DNA of 64,000 nt from Artocarpus heterophyllus (taxonomy: Eukaryota; Streptophyta; Magnoliopsida; Rosales; Moraceae). The DNA is taken from contig CM046342.1 of NCBI GenBank assembly GCA_025403435.1, positions 17,879,596-17,943,595 on the forward strand, read 5' to 3'. The notes below the pieces were generated by a model. That model did not search any database. It was given only the letters and a program-made list of their open reading frames with translations, and was not told the DNA's origin. Both the position numbers and the translations under genes were made by a program. Below are positions 34,190 through 44,835 of the stretch, piece by piece (positions within the stretch are counted from its first letter, which is position 1; the number at the start of each line of letters is the position of its first letter).

Positions 34190-35844
34190 TTTTAATCTAC
34201 AATAAAGAATCATATACCAAACATAAGCAAACATATAATAATAATTTAGTAAGATAACACAATCATGTAAAAACACAAATGTGTTTATGTGTCAAAACCT
34301 TGAAAATATCACAACCTTACAACGATAATTCCCAACTCAGAATTCAACAAGCTCCTAGGGGAGTCATGCCAAATTCAATCAGGAACACAGATCCTCTCCT
34401 GATTAATATATGTTATCCATGACTCGTATTATCCAGCATATATTAATAATCATTTCTTTAGCCATTAATTTTATTAACAGAGCTAAAATTAACGTGGGTG
34501 TATAACCATCATTTCAATATTTTATCCATGATTTATAATCACCACCTAGGGGTGTGCAACCATAAATCATGCTAAAATACCTTATCTTCTTAGAGATCCA
34601 ATCTGGTACATGATAGAAATCCCTTCCTAGGGGTCGGGACCACCATGTTCTGCCTATGGACCAACGATGGAGGCCTTAGGTTCTCTCTTCGAAAACCTTC
34701 TCCCACTCAATCTTTTAAAATCAAGGTTTTATTTTAAGAATATGCATGAACAATTTTAATATGAGCGGCACTCCCTATTCTATATGACATGTTATTAATA
34801 TACATGGCAAATCATATTATAATGCAGATAAGCAAAGTAATAAAACAAAGCTACAAGTAAAATAATATATAACCGTAATATTATGGCTCTATCCTAGAGA
34901 ATAGAAAACTAAGATTACAAGAGAATAATCGAGACATATTATCGATTCTTCATCCTTGAATCCTCAAGCTGTATCCTTCTTTATGTAATACCCATCTTTA
35001 AGTCTTCAATCTCATATGAATCAAATACTTCATATTTCCGGTCATATCCAAATTTAATGTTTCTCAGAATTGTCCCAAAAATAAAATTAAAACTGCATCA
35101 AAAAAACTGCACCTTTTCTAAAAATTTTTCAGCTCTCGGTCGGTAAGCCGATCTGGGTGATCGGCCTGCCAGTCATGCTCCATCGGCCTGCCGATCAAGA
35201 AGATTGGCTTGTCGACTCATGAAAGTTTGGCCTGCCACCAGAGCCACCTGATTTTTGCCCCACTGACGGCCTGTCGAACCTCAAGTTTGGCCTACCGATT
35301 TACGATCATCGGCCTGCCAAACTGTGAGATTCGACATGCCGACCGAGCAGAAATCTTCATTCTAGAAAATACAATTTTTAATACAATTCATCAATTTTAT
35401 TTTCAACCATTCAAAAACATAAATTAAAGACTCAAGAAATACTTGGGTGCGCCATCATCATTCTTCTAGATCCGTCTTTTAGATTCATCTTCTCCGAATA
35501 ATTATTTAATTACAAAAATCTTACAATTTTAAAATTAAATAACAATTCCTAGATGGAGATGATAGTCAGCCATCTAATTACATAAAAAACCTAGATACAA
35601 ATTCTAACCTCTAAGGAACCATAACCGGTATAAATTAATTAATTAATAAATAATTAAATAAGAATTTAATCAACCATAATTAATTAATGAACATTCACCA
35701 CATAATCCATGACAACATATATAATATATAGAAACCTAGAGTGCCAACTCTCTATAAAATTAAATTCAAGCATAGGAGAGATTAAGATCACAAAATTTAT
35801 ACATATAACATGATCACAAACACGTAAATTTATGTAAAAAAAAC
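34190..35844 (-). other. Copia-2 untranslated leader
   Basis: A 1.65-kb interval between gag and the PBS without a gene. At 35140-35345 it carries about ten CGGCCTGCC-like units (for example 35161, 35183, 35310). These are in the opposite orientation to the CGGCAGGCCG copies in the same element's LTRs. Confidence 0.75.
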
Positions 35845-35845
35845 T

Positions 35846-35858
35846 GGCTCTGATACCA
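35846..35858 (-). promoter_or_regulatory. Primer binding site of copia-2
   Basis: The minus strand reads TGGTATCAGAGCC, the initiator-Met tRNA complement, two bases inside the 5' LTR boundary at 35861. Confidence 0.93.
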
Positions 35859-35860
35859 AT

Positions 35861-37879
35861 TGTTGAAAAATAGTACGTAGCGGAATTTTAAAAACTTTTA
35901 CATCAGAGTATTTTTCAAAACACAAGTTTGACATGTTATATGCATAAATTAAACAGATCTTACTAACCTTTGTGTGCGGAAGAACCCTCGCAAAATGTGA
36001 AGAAAAGTAACGTTTCAAAAGAGCCTCAACCAACTGATTTTCTTTGCTATTCTCTATCCACGACCAGAGTGAGTGTGGGCTCACACGTACAACTCTTCCA
36101 CTAGGTGACCCTCCTTCCAACCAATTGAGAGAACCCAAAGCAAGTGTTCGTGATTTGTGAACAAAAGCTCTCAGGGAGTTTTTAGATTCTCACTAGCAGA
36201 GTATCACTCTTAATCTCTCAATTGGTATGAGTAACTCTTAAGACTTACTCCCTTTATATAAAGATTGGTCATGGGGTTAGTCCTTATCAGATTAGGTCTC
36301 AAAAACTCGAAACAGGATCAAGTTCAGATCAATATCTAATAAGATCCGCGTGGAAAAGCCTAATCTTATCCTTGGTTTATCGGCAGGCCGAACAGGCCCC
36401 ATCGGCAGGCCAAACACATCCATCGGTAGACCAAACTGTCAAATAAAATCTCGCGAATCTTTTATTTTTCACCCGAGATTCTATAGGATAAAGTCTCAGT
36501 TTTAATTCAAATAACCCAATAGAGAAGTTATCTGATCAAAACAACTTTATCTAGATAATCTCTAAGAAAATAAATCAATTCCCAATAATTCTACAAGTTT
36601 ATCTTGATCTAATTTATCTAAATTAAATCAATCGATAAACAGACAAGAATTATCTGATCCTTATAATTCAACAAGTTTATTTTGAATTAATTTTTATCAC
36701 AAAATTAATTCAACCGATAAACAGACATGAATTATTTGATTCTTTTAAATTTCAACCAATCTAATAAATTTGACATAAGTTACCAGTAATTGTAAAAGCA
36801 CGTCGTGTTATCACAGGATGTTGTGAACTAGCAAAGGGGACCAAATGGACCTATATAGTTCAAGCTCCTGATAATTAAGAAACCTAATATCCCAGATATA
36901 CGTTTTATAATTATCAACTCCAACGCTACTCCACTAAAAGCTTAGAGCTGCACTCTCGAACTACATAAAATTACAAAGCTCGTATAGCTAAGTCTCCATG
37001 ACATATCATAGTGTATCGTATCCCCATATAATGATCCATAATCAACTTAAGGACAAGTTTTGTCTTACCTTCTTGATTATTTTTATCTTACGTTCCATTA
37101 TCTCACCATCAGAAAACTTACTATCCAATGACAGTATGCTATTCGGTTACACCTATCTATCCAAATGGTTGAGCGCTCCAGTTTTCCAATTACAGGATTA
37201 CGCATATAACGCATATAAGAGGATATCATTACTCCTAAGGAGGAGCTATGGATTCCATATCTATGAGTAACATGTTTACGCTATTAAGAGTCATGCCTCC
37301 AACGTACCGGCATGCATACCACTATTAAGATGTAGTTGTCACCCTTTGGTACATCAAAAGACACAAGCCAAGACAACAGGCCCACTATTCATCTCAGGAT
37401 TAAGATACAACACAAATGATTATCTAAAGTAAATCAATTTGCTGAGACAGAATTATTAATCCAAATCAATTCACTTTATGCCTCGATCCAACACATCGTC
37501 ACCTATGACAACGTGCCAATGTTTATATTCACGGAGTCCACCTCCGATGGTCAAGACGAACCATCTCCCAAAAGGGATATAGACAACATAATAATCTTTG
37601 CATCAATAAAGCATCCAACTTTATTCCCTCGATTGCGGATCTTATGATTTAGACCATCACCTTAAGAATCGTGTCTTCCGCATAATCCGTCCATCATATG
37701 CCTAATTCTTAAGGTTTAAATTGACAGTCTCAGACTTTTGTTTGCTTAACATACATTCAACAAATATGAAAGTAAAGAGAACAAGATTAAGTATATTAAT
37801 AATGAATAAATTCTTTATTGATAAAAATGTCTCCAAAAACTTATTACATTTTTACTCCTTAGGGCATATATGTCTAACA
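35861..37879 (-). repeat. Copia-2 LTR (5' LTR, right copy)
   Basis: Pairs with 28236-30225. It contains CGGCAGGCCGAAC and CGGCAGGCCAAAC at 36381-36416. Its end GTCTAACA at 37879 is followed by CCTCA and the resumed transposase frame. Confidence 0.94.
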
Positions 37880-39639
37880 CCTCATCCTTTGACAAGTGAA
37901 CAAATATTTGAAATGGTAAAAGATATAAGAGTCATATTCAGTAAGAGAAAGCGAGGTAAGGATGATCAGCCAAATGATGGATCATAGAAAAAAAAGATCA
38001 ATCTTTTTGACCTTCCCTACTAGAAGACACTTTTTGTTTGTCATTGCTTGGATGTTATGCATATTGAGAAAAACATTTATGAATCCATAGTCAGCACGTT
38101 ACTTGACATCTCAAGCATGACTAAGGATGGTGAAAAAGCTCGGTTGGATCTCATGGAAATGGAGATTAGGCCTAATTTGTTTCCCGAGAAAAGAGGGGAC
38201 CATACTTACTTACCTCCGGCAAAGCACACGTTATCCAAAGCAAAAAAGAGAAAGCTCTATGAATGGCTTGCCTCATTAAAAGTGCCAGACTGGTATTCTT
38301 CGAACTTCAAAAAGTTAGTGTCGGTAAAGGATTTGAAACTTATTGGCATGAAAACACACGATTGTCATGTGTTGATGTAGCAATTACTACTACTTGCTTT
38401 GCAGGGAATTCTAACAAAGGATATGAGATTTGTAATTTTTAAGTTGTGCTCGTTCTTCAATTCAATATGCTCGAAGGTCATTGATCCACTTGTGCTAGAT
38501 TCACTGCAATCGGAGTTGGTGCAAACCTTATGCATGCTTGAGAAGTATTTTCCACTGGCTTTTTTTGACATCATGATTCATCTAACGTTGCACTTAGTAC
38601 ATGAAGTTAAGTTATTTGGACCAGTGTATTTGAGATGGCTGTAGCCATTTGATAGATATATGAAGGTTTTAAAGGGCTATGTGAAGAATCCAAATAGGCC
38701 AGAGGGATGTATTGTAGAAATTTACATAGCTGAGGTATTGGTTGAATTGTGCTTCGATTACCTATCTATTGAGACTAGAGGACTATCTACTGGCAATCCT
38801 TCATCAAAAGGAGTGGGAGCAAGCTTGTCTTTATGTCTTGTACAATGCTAATGAAGTGGATCTTTTCATTGAGGTGCACATGAAAGAATTAAAAAAAGCA
38901 AACCCAAAAAAAGCAAGAAATGAGAAGTGGTTGCAAGATGAACACAACCGGACCTTTCGGTTGTGGATTACAGCACACATCTATAGCAAGTGCTCCACAT
39001 CATAAAATAGAGGCGTCACAAAAGTTAAAGAATTTAGCCAGAGGACCGTCGTTGGTAGTTAGAAGGTATACGTCATATTCCATAAATGGTTACACTTTCT
39101 ACACTCGCAAAAGAGATGAGAAGCATCCGATGCAAAATAGTGGTGTGACTCTTCGTGCTGAGGCTATGCATATTGCCTCCACCAAGGACAAGAATCCGGT
39201 ATATGGGACCATGAACTACTTTGGTTTCATTGAAGATATTTGGGAACTTGATTATGGGGGATTATGCATAGCACTTTTTAAGTGCAAGTGGGCCAACAAT
39301 AACTATGTTAAGAACGACGATGACGGCATCACGGTGGTTGACTTTAGAAGATTGGGATACAGGAATGATCCCTTCATTATGGCATCACAAGCAATCCAAG
39401 TTTTTTATACTACAGATCCCCAAGACATGGAGTTGTCTCTAGTTGTCCTAACAAAGACAAGAATAGTTATCGACGGCGAAGAAGTTGATGAGGATTGCTC
39501 AGACATCCCTTCATTCACAAAGGGATTGCCACTGGTTGAAGAGATAGATAATTTTGAAGATGATGTTTCGCACTTGCTTCATGAAGATGTGGAATGGATA
39601 TGTATTGAGGAACCAATGAAAAAAAAGTTAAAAAGATGA
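37880..39639 (+). pseudogene. CACTA TNP2-type transposase, 3' part, with DUF4218 and DUF4216
   Basis: This part resumes with PLTSEQIFEMVKDIRVIF, in frame with the part ending at 28235 once one duplication copy is discounted. Next come HCLDVMHIEKNIYESIVSTL, LPPAKHTLSKAKKRKLYEW, KVPDWYSSNFKKLV and MKTHDCHVLM. A DUF4218-like block follows (LEKYFPLAFFDIMIHLTLHL, GPVYLRWL, RYMKVLKGYVKNPNRPEG). After frame changes near 38840-38990 the DUF4216 block LVVRRYTSYSINGYTFYTRK, MNYFGFIEDIWELDYGG runs open to TGA at 39639. Stops near 37987 and 38640 confirm decay. It is the C-terminal half of the TnpD-like protein. Confidence 0.9.
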
Positions 39640-39785
39640 GCATCAATAAACCAATTTATGTTAATTTACTTTTAAGATTTTTCTTTAAATTATTTCATTT
39701 TTCAATCTTTTTTTACGGGTTTTGTATATGTATCTATAGTTAAATTTGTGGTGAAAACGGAGATAAAGTATATATGATTCTGGGC

Positions 39786-40047
39786 CATTGGATGCTTAAC
39801 ACATGGGCTGGCCACCCTGGGCAGCAAAGAATATTATTATGTGTAAGAAGTGTTTAAGACAATTTTTTACGACGGTTTTTGTAAAAACTATCGTGGAAAG
39901 TTTTTCCATGACGGTTATGTTTTTGCCAAAACCGTCATGGAAAGCTTTTCACACTTTTTAAGGCAGGAATTTTTCACGATAGTTTTAGAAAAAACCATCG
40001 TAGAAATCTAGCCTTCCACAATGGTTTTTTCAAAAACCGTCATGGAA
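39786..40047. repeat. Internal hairpin array of the CACTA element, first
   Basis: GGATGCTTAACACATGGGCT at 39792 is followed by alternating arms: ACGACGGTTTTTGTAAAAAC, CCATGACGGTTATG, AAACCGTCATGG, CACGATAGTTTTAG and AACCGTCATGG at about 40036. Arms pair with each other as imperfect hairpins. The lead-in resembles the foldback lead-in at 43563. Confidence 0.75.
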
Positions 40048-40184
40048 GACTTGATTCTTCAAAATTTTGAAATTCGTGCCTACAGCCCATGCTATATGTA
40101 TGCGTACCCATCACCTCCAAGCATTCCTCACTCTCCTATCTTAAATCCCTCTTTCTCTCTCTCTAAAATTGCCTCCACCGCGCG

Positions 40185-40600
40185 TAAGCTCCCCCTCCCT
40201 CTCTCTCCTCTTTCCCCTCCCTTTCTCTCTCCTCTTCCCCCTCGCCCCCCACCGCCCTACCCCTTACGCGCCCCTCTCCCAACCCCCCCACCTCCACCCG
40301 CCCCTCGCCCACCCCCCCACCCCCCACCCGCCCCTCGCCCAACCCCCCACCCACCCCTTGCCTCGCCCAGCCCCCCTTGCCCCCACCCCTACTCGTCCCC
40401 CACCCGCCCCTCGCCTCGCCTAGCCCCCCTCGTCCCTACCCCCACTCGACCCTCGCTCAGCCCCCCCACCAGCCCCTCCCCCAGCCCCCCTCTGCCCCCC
40501 CACCTGCTCCTCGTCCAGCCCCCCCACCCACCCCTCGGCCCCTCGCCCCACCCATGGCCCCCCCTAAGCCCTAGTCCGTCACACGTGTATTATGTGAAAT
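40185..40600 (+). repeat. C-rich low-complexity tract (G-rich on minus strand)
   Basis: More than 400 bp made almost only of C with T, A and a few G: CTCTCTCCTC at the start, then CCCCTCGCCCA, CCCCCCACC and CCCACCCG units. All six frames look open there because of composition, not coding. Dense C-runs on this strand mean dense G-runs on the other, which could form G-quadruplexes. It lies between the CACTA transposase and its second gene. Confidence 0.85.
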
Positions 40601-41005
40601 TATGTATTTGAAATTGTAAATTTGTGAATATGTGTAATCTGTGAAATTGTATAATTGAAGTTGTAAATTTGTGCATATGTGTAATATGTGAGGATATGTT
40701 AATATGTGAAATTATGTGAATATGTGTAATTTGTGGAATTATATATGTAATTGAAATTGTGAATTTGTGAATTTGTGTAATACGTGAAAATATATGAATA
40801 TGTGAAATTGTGTAGTTAAAATTGTAAACTTATGAATATGTCAACATTTGAATACGTCAAATTATGTCAATATATGAAATTGGGAATATTTGTAATATGT
40901 GAGGTTATGTAAATATGTGTAATATGTGAAATTATGTGAATATGTGCAATTTGTGAAATTATATATGTAATTGAGGTTGAAAATTTGTGAATATGGATAA
41001 TATGG
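40600..41005 (+). repeat. Degenerate AT-rich minisatellite
   Basis: Repeats of a loose unit with GAATATGTGTAATNTGTGAA and AATTGTAAATTTGTG run for about 400 bp with variable spacing. It probably lies in an intron or spacer of the CACTA second gene. Confidence 0.8.
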
Positions 41006-41029
41006 GAAGGCGCACCCAGTCATGAATGA

Positions 41030-42713
41030 AGCAGTTGGATCGGAGTCCTCAGTGGAGAGCACGTTTCGATATGGACAAAAGATTGGAGGTGTAAGGATTT
41101 AAATAAAGTAAAAGATGTGATTTGGAGAGAGATATATGAAGCTTTCACAATCGAGGATTGGTATAGGAAAAGGGCTTTGAAGGTTTATGGCGAATTAGCA
41201 AAGGGGTTTAGATCTGATCTCTACGTTACCTTCGTATAGTCATACCTTTCCATTCCGGAGGAGGATGAAAATGTATATAAACGGCCTCCTACGGTAGTAC
41301 ACTACTAACCCTCCATAAATGATGACAATTGGGAAGCTTTTGTGAGGTATTGACGTTCCACTAAATTCCAACTGCTATCATCAAACACAAGAAAAATAAG
41401 AACAGAAAATGAATACTGCTCTATGGTTGGCCGAGTCGGATATAGAGAGCTCGAGCAATCCTTGGTACGTTAATATTTTACTCATATTACATATATAAAT
41501 TATTCTATCATTACTATGTTACTAACATAGACTAACATAGTTTGTAAAGACGGACGTGCTACCAACATGGGAAGAGTTGTGGGTCAAATCATGTCAAGGT
41601 CCCGATGGCCAGTTCAAAAATCCAAAAGTAGCAGAAATTGGGAATTTGATTGTAAGTTTACTGACCACGAACAATTAATTTGTAATTTAATACTAGATGA
41701 AGGATTGCTTGAATAACAAGGTTGTGTTGTTTTATAGGATGAATACACAATGCAACAAAGTCAAGGGAGCTTCCAATCGGTCAGTAATGATGACATTTTG
41801 GACGAGGGCACTAAGGAAACCAGAACATTCAGGACATGTTCGCGGTCAATCGAAGTATGTGAAGCAGTCTTAATACTTTAACCTCCAATCAAGTAATTCA
41901 AAATTGAATTCCCAAATGTTGAAGATGTAGATGGAGATTGCAGAACTGCGGGGTCTTGTGACCGAGCTCATTTCCCAAGGACGTGAAGTCAACGGATGAC
42001 AGCATCTCACAACGCAACAGCTTTAAAGCTAGTTGTAACCTTCCCAATAATGTAGCAAAAGTTCCAGAATTCCAATTGTCACCTCCTCATCAAGAGCTCG
42101 AACAATGTAGGCTCTTCATTGAGGATAGAGTTAATGGTGGGTGTGCACTTGTTGCGCTTGGGAAGGTGTAGATGGAGAGTCTTCCAACTGATACAGTTTA
42201 TGGATGACTATTAAGGGAAGAGAATGTGCACGTTAGCATCACTAGCATCAGAGTTAGAACGGCTGAATTGCCTGTTCCAACACTTGAAGCAACAATTGTG
42301 GGTGAAGCAGCCGGAAGCTTCGTCGCATGGCCGAAGAGGTTAGTTGAAGTCATCGCATTGACGAAGATGAGTCGAGCGCCTAGCCATGTTCCACAAGATC
42401 TAAGCGGAAAGAAACGCAAAAAAAGAAGAGCTCTACAAAAGCAAGAGAATCACAACCTGAGGTAGAACAAGAACAAGAACAAACCGTTGCTAATGAGCAA
42501 CTGCAAGCATTTAACTTCGCTTCAGTACCTCAAGAATTTATGCAGTTGGCACTATACACACATTCTTTCATGCACGATGGGTAGATGATTTAGTGCTCGA
42601 TACCGGTAAATGTCACTGGCAATGAATTGCCTATCTATGTGGGGTATGAAGACGTTTACTACTTCATCAACTTTGATAAAATCAGGGCAAACTGTATCCT
42701 GGTATACCTCAGG
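41030..42713 (+). pseudogene. CACTA second gene, Transposase_24 (Ptta/En/Spm) domain
   Basis: The frame reads KDVIWREIYEAFTIEDWYRK, FRSDLYVTFV, then stops near 41238 and 41306. WEAFVRY is followed by a stop, then SSNTRKIRTENEY, MVGRVGYRELEQSL. After an intron (GTACGT at 41464 to GTAAAG near 41550) come WEELWVKSCQGPDGQFKNPK and EIGNLI, and after another intron MQQSQGSFQSVSNDDIL. This is the Transposase_24 layout of TNPA-like products of plant CACTA elements. The C-terminal part (42190-42713) links to the Ulp1 domain through INFDKIRANCILVYLR and a GTAATA donor. Scattered stops indicate decay. Confidence 0.78.
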
Positions 42714-42814
42714 TAATAACTCCATCCTTATTTCATATTTTTAAAATATAGGTAGAGTTGTAAGGTGCTTTCAAATAATTGACTGTATTGTTTTTTATTA
42801 TAGTTTTTTTGTAG

Positions 42815-43437
42815 AATATTGTGAACTTCAAGGCTTGGCACAAAATTTTGGCTTCATATCTCCGGCCATTGTTTCAAGTGCTGCAAGAGACCTACAGAGT
42901 GATCATAGAGAGCGCGCCACATCACTCCTCCACCTATTAGCTCAAGCACCGAGGGGGAAATTATTCTTCCTGCCATACAATGTTGGAGAACATTGGATGT
43001 TGGGACTTATTTCGCCATGGGAGGACCAAATATATTGGTTTGACCCCCTCGGACACCCACCACGTGAGGATTTTGTATCAGTCACGAGATTGTAAGTATT
43101 AATGTAATACATTAAAATTAAATTAACTGGCTAGGCGTTCCACATAATTGTATTGTCTATTAATTCATTTAAACATGACACATTGTTAGGGCACTTAACG
43201 ATTGGAAGCTTCAAGCGGGAAGCGGTGTCACAAACCGACCGAACGAAACGTTATATTCCAAACGTAAGTGTCCAAGACAACAAGGAAATGTAGAATGTGG
43301 TTTTTTTATTCTACGTTTCATGCGGGATATAATTACAAGTGGTATACAAGCCTTAGGAAAAAAAGATTTTTATATACATACGGATATACATGAAGTTAGA
43401 TTAGAGTGGGTACAATTTGTAAATAGGTATGTGCTCT
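42815..43437 (+). pseudogene. Ulp1-like (C48) cysteine protease domain in the CACTA second gene
   Basis: Exon 42815-43091 starts after TTTTTTTGTAG and carries FLPYNVGEHWMLGLISPWED (catalytic His) and YWFDPLGH (Asp), ending at a GTAAGT donor. Exon 43190 onward begins after CATTGTTAG and continues in frame through KCPRQQGNVECGFFILRFM (oxyanion Gln and catalytic Cys), then EVRLEWVQFVN. The two exons splice cleanly in phase and the catalytic set is complete. Ulp1-type proteases cleave SUMO precursors or conjugates, and plant transposons often carry such domains. No stop was seen inside these two exons, so this is the best-kept part of the transposon. Confidence 0.82.
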
Positions 43438-43562
43438 TTAGATGGATAGGTGGAGATAGTAGATAAACAATTGCTCAAAATAGCTTAAACATAAATGATC
43501 TTGTAAATACGTGGTAATTTCAATATACACCAATTTTTGTATGCAATCAGGGCCTTGCTGTA

Positions 43563-43977
43563 ATGGATATAACACACGGGACTGGCCATCCTGTGGGAAA
43601 TCAAAAATTTTTGGAGATTTGTTTTTGGGGGAATACCAATTTTTCACAACGGTTTTTCAAGAAACCGTCATGGAATCCTTCGGTTTCCATGATGATTTCA
43701 TGAAAAACTGACCATTCCACGACAGTTTCATGAAAAACCGTTGTGGAAACCTTAGAATCCTTAGGTTTCCACAATGGTTTCATGAAAAACCATTGTGGAA
43801 ACCTAAGGATTCTAAGGTTTCCACCACGGTTTTTTATGAAACTATCGTGGAATTGTCGGTTTCCACAACGGTTTCTTAATCCTTCTGTTCCACGACGATT
43901 TCCTTGGTCTGAAGCTAAAAAAAATAACCAGAATTTTTGGTTTCCCACAGGATGAATGGTCCCGTGTTTTCACCATT
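43563..43977. repeat. Foldback unit inside the CACTA element
   Basis: The outer arms ACACGGGACTGGCCATCCTG (43573) and, inverted, CAGGATGAATGGTCCCGTGT (43950) pair over about 45 bp. Between them are nested arms TTTCCACAACGGTTTC and AACCGTTGTGGAAAC repeated with small changes over 43640-43905. The whole 415-bp unit could form one long cruciform with internal hairpins. It follows the Ulp1 exons. Confidence 0.85.
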
Positions 43978-43989
43978 AATACAATGACC

Positions 43990-44835
43990 CAATTTATAAT
44001 CACACAATTATATTGAACTATAAAATTTTACAAAATCATATATATATTTATATTGTAAAGTCATATATTCTTTTCATGCTTGCACAACAATTGATGAATT
44101 TTTGGTGTCTAAGTCCATGCATGCTATCATGTGTGAGGTAAAGAAAAAAAACAAAAATAAATATAATTAACAAAAATAATGAAAATAAATTAAGTAACTA
44201 AAACACAAACATAAATACAAACACACAGTCATAGAAGCTTTTCATCAAATATATGGTGGGCATCACAATAATACTTAGGCATCACAAACACATAAAAAGT
44301 AATATATTCTCACAACAAAATGCTAAATGTTGTTCAAAATTCTTTTAAACACCAAATACAAGTAACACATACTAAATGGCAAATAAAAAATTAATATAAC
44401 TAATATTAAAACCAAAACTAAAACTCAAGCTAAATAACACTAAAATAACAAAAAAAAAAACTAAGTTTAGAACTAACAATAACGCTAAAACTAAAAGTAA
44501 TGGTTTGAAATTTACCAACAGTGGTGGAGTCGGTGGAACGGCAAAGGATGAGTCAAATAATGGTGGAGTCAGTAGAATGTCAAGGGATGAGGATGAACGG
44601 TGGTGAATGGTGTCAGGTTTGTTAGGTGGGTCATGGAGAGAGTGACAGAGGAATGTCAAAGTCGGTGGAATGTGGTGGGGGTTGGGTTCGTCGGTGGCTA
44701 GGTCATGGAGGGAGGAGTTAGAGAGGGAAAGGGGTTTGAGAGTTAGTGGGTTTGAGTTAGAGAAATTTTGAATAAATAGGGAAGGCCATGTCGTTGGTGC
44801 GGGATTAAATTTCGATGGGATACTAAAAATTTTAA
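43990..44835. other. CACTA interior without clear gene; possible leftward leader
   Basis: AT-rich to 44510, then a G-rich plus strand. On the minus strand 44520-44790 resembles a leader: a CCTATTTATTC box near 44780, a C-rich tract, and a GTAAATTTC donor-like site near 44512. Any encoded peptide is Pro/Leu/Ser-rich, low-complexity and not convincing. Confidence 0.35.

Larger units (their letters stand above)
28236..37879 (-). mobile_element. Full-length Ty1/copia element nested in CACTA transposase (copia-2)
   Basis: It is 9,644 bp with LTRs of 1,990 bp (28236-30225) and 2,019 bp (35861-37879), starting TGTT and ending AACA on the plus strand. The flanks CCTCG and CCTCA make a 5-bp duplication with one change. 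A PBS (35846-35858) and a polypurine tract next to 30226 set the minus orientation. The interior carries decayed gag, protease, integrase, RT and RNase H in copia order. A long leader of about 1.6 kb separates PBS and gag. Copia-1 at the left window edge is a relative. Confidence 0.95.

Noticed and set aside
40021..40611. 196-codon proline-rich protein
   Set aside because: Begins inside a transposon hairpin arm and consists of the C-rich low-complexity tract; frames on both strands are open because of composition.
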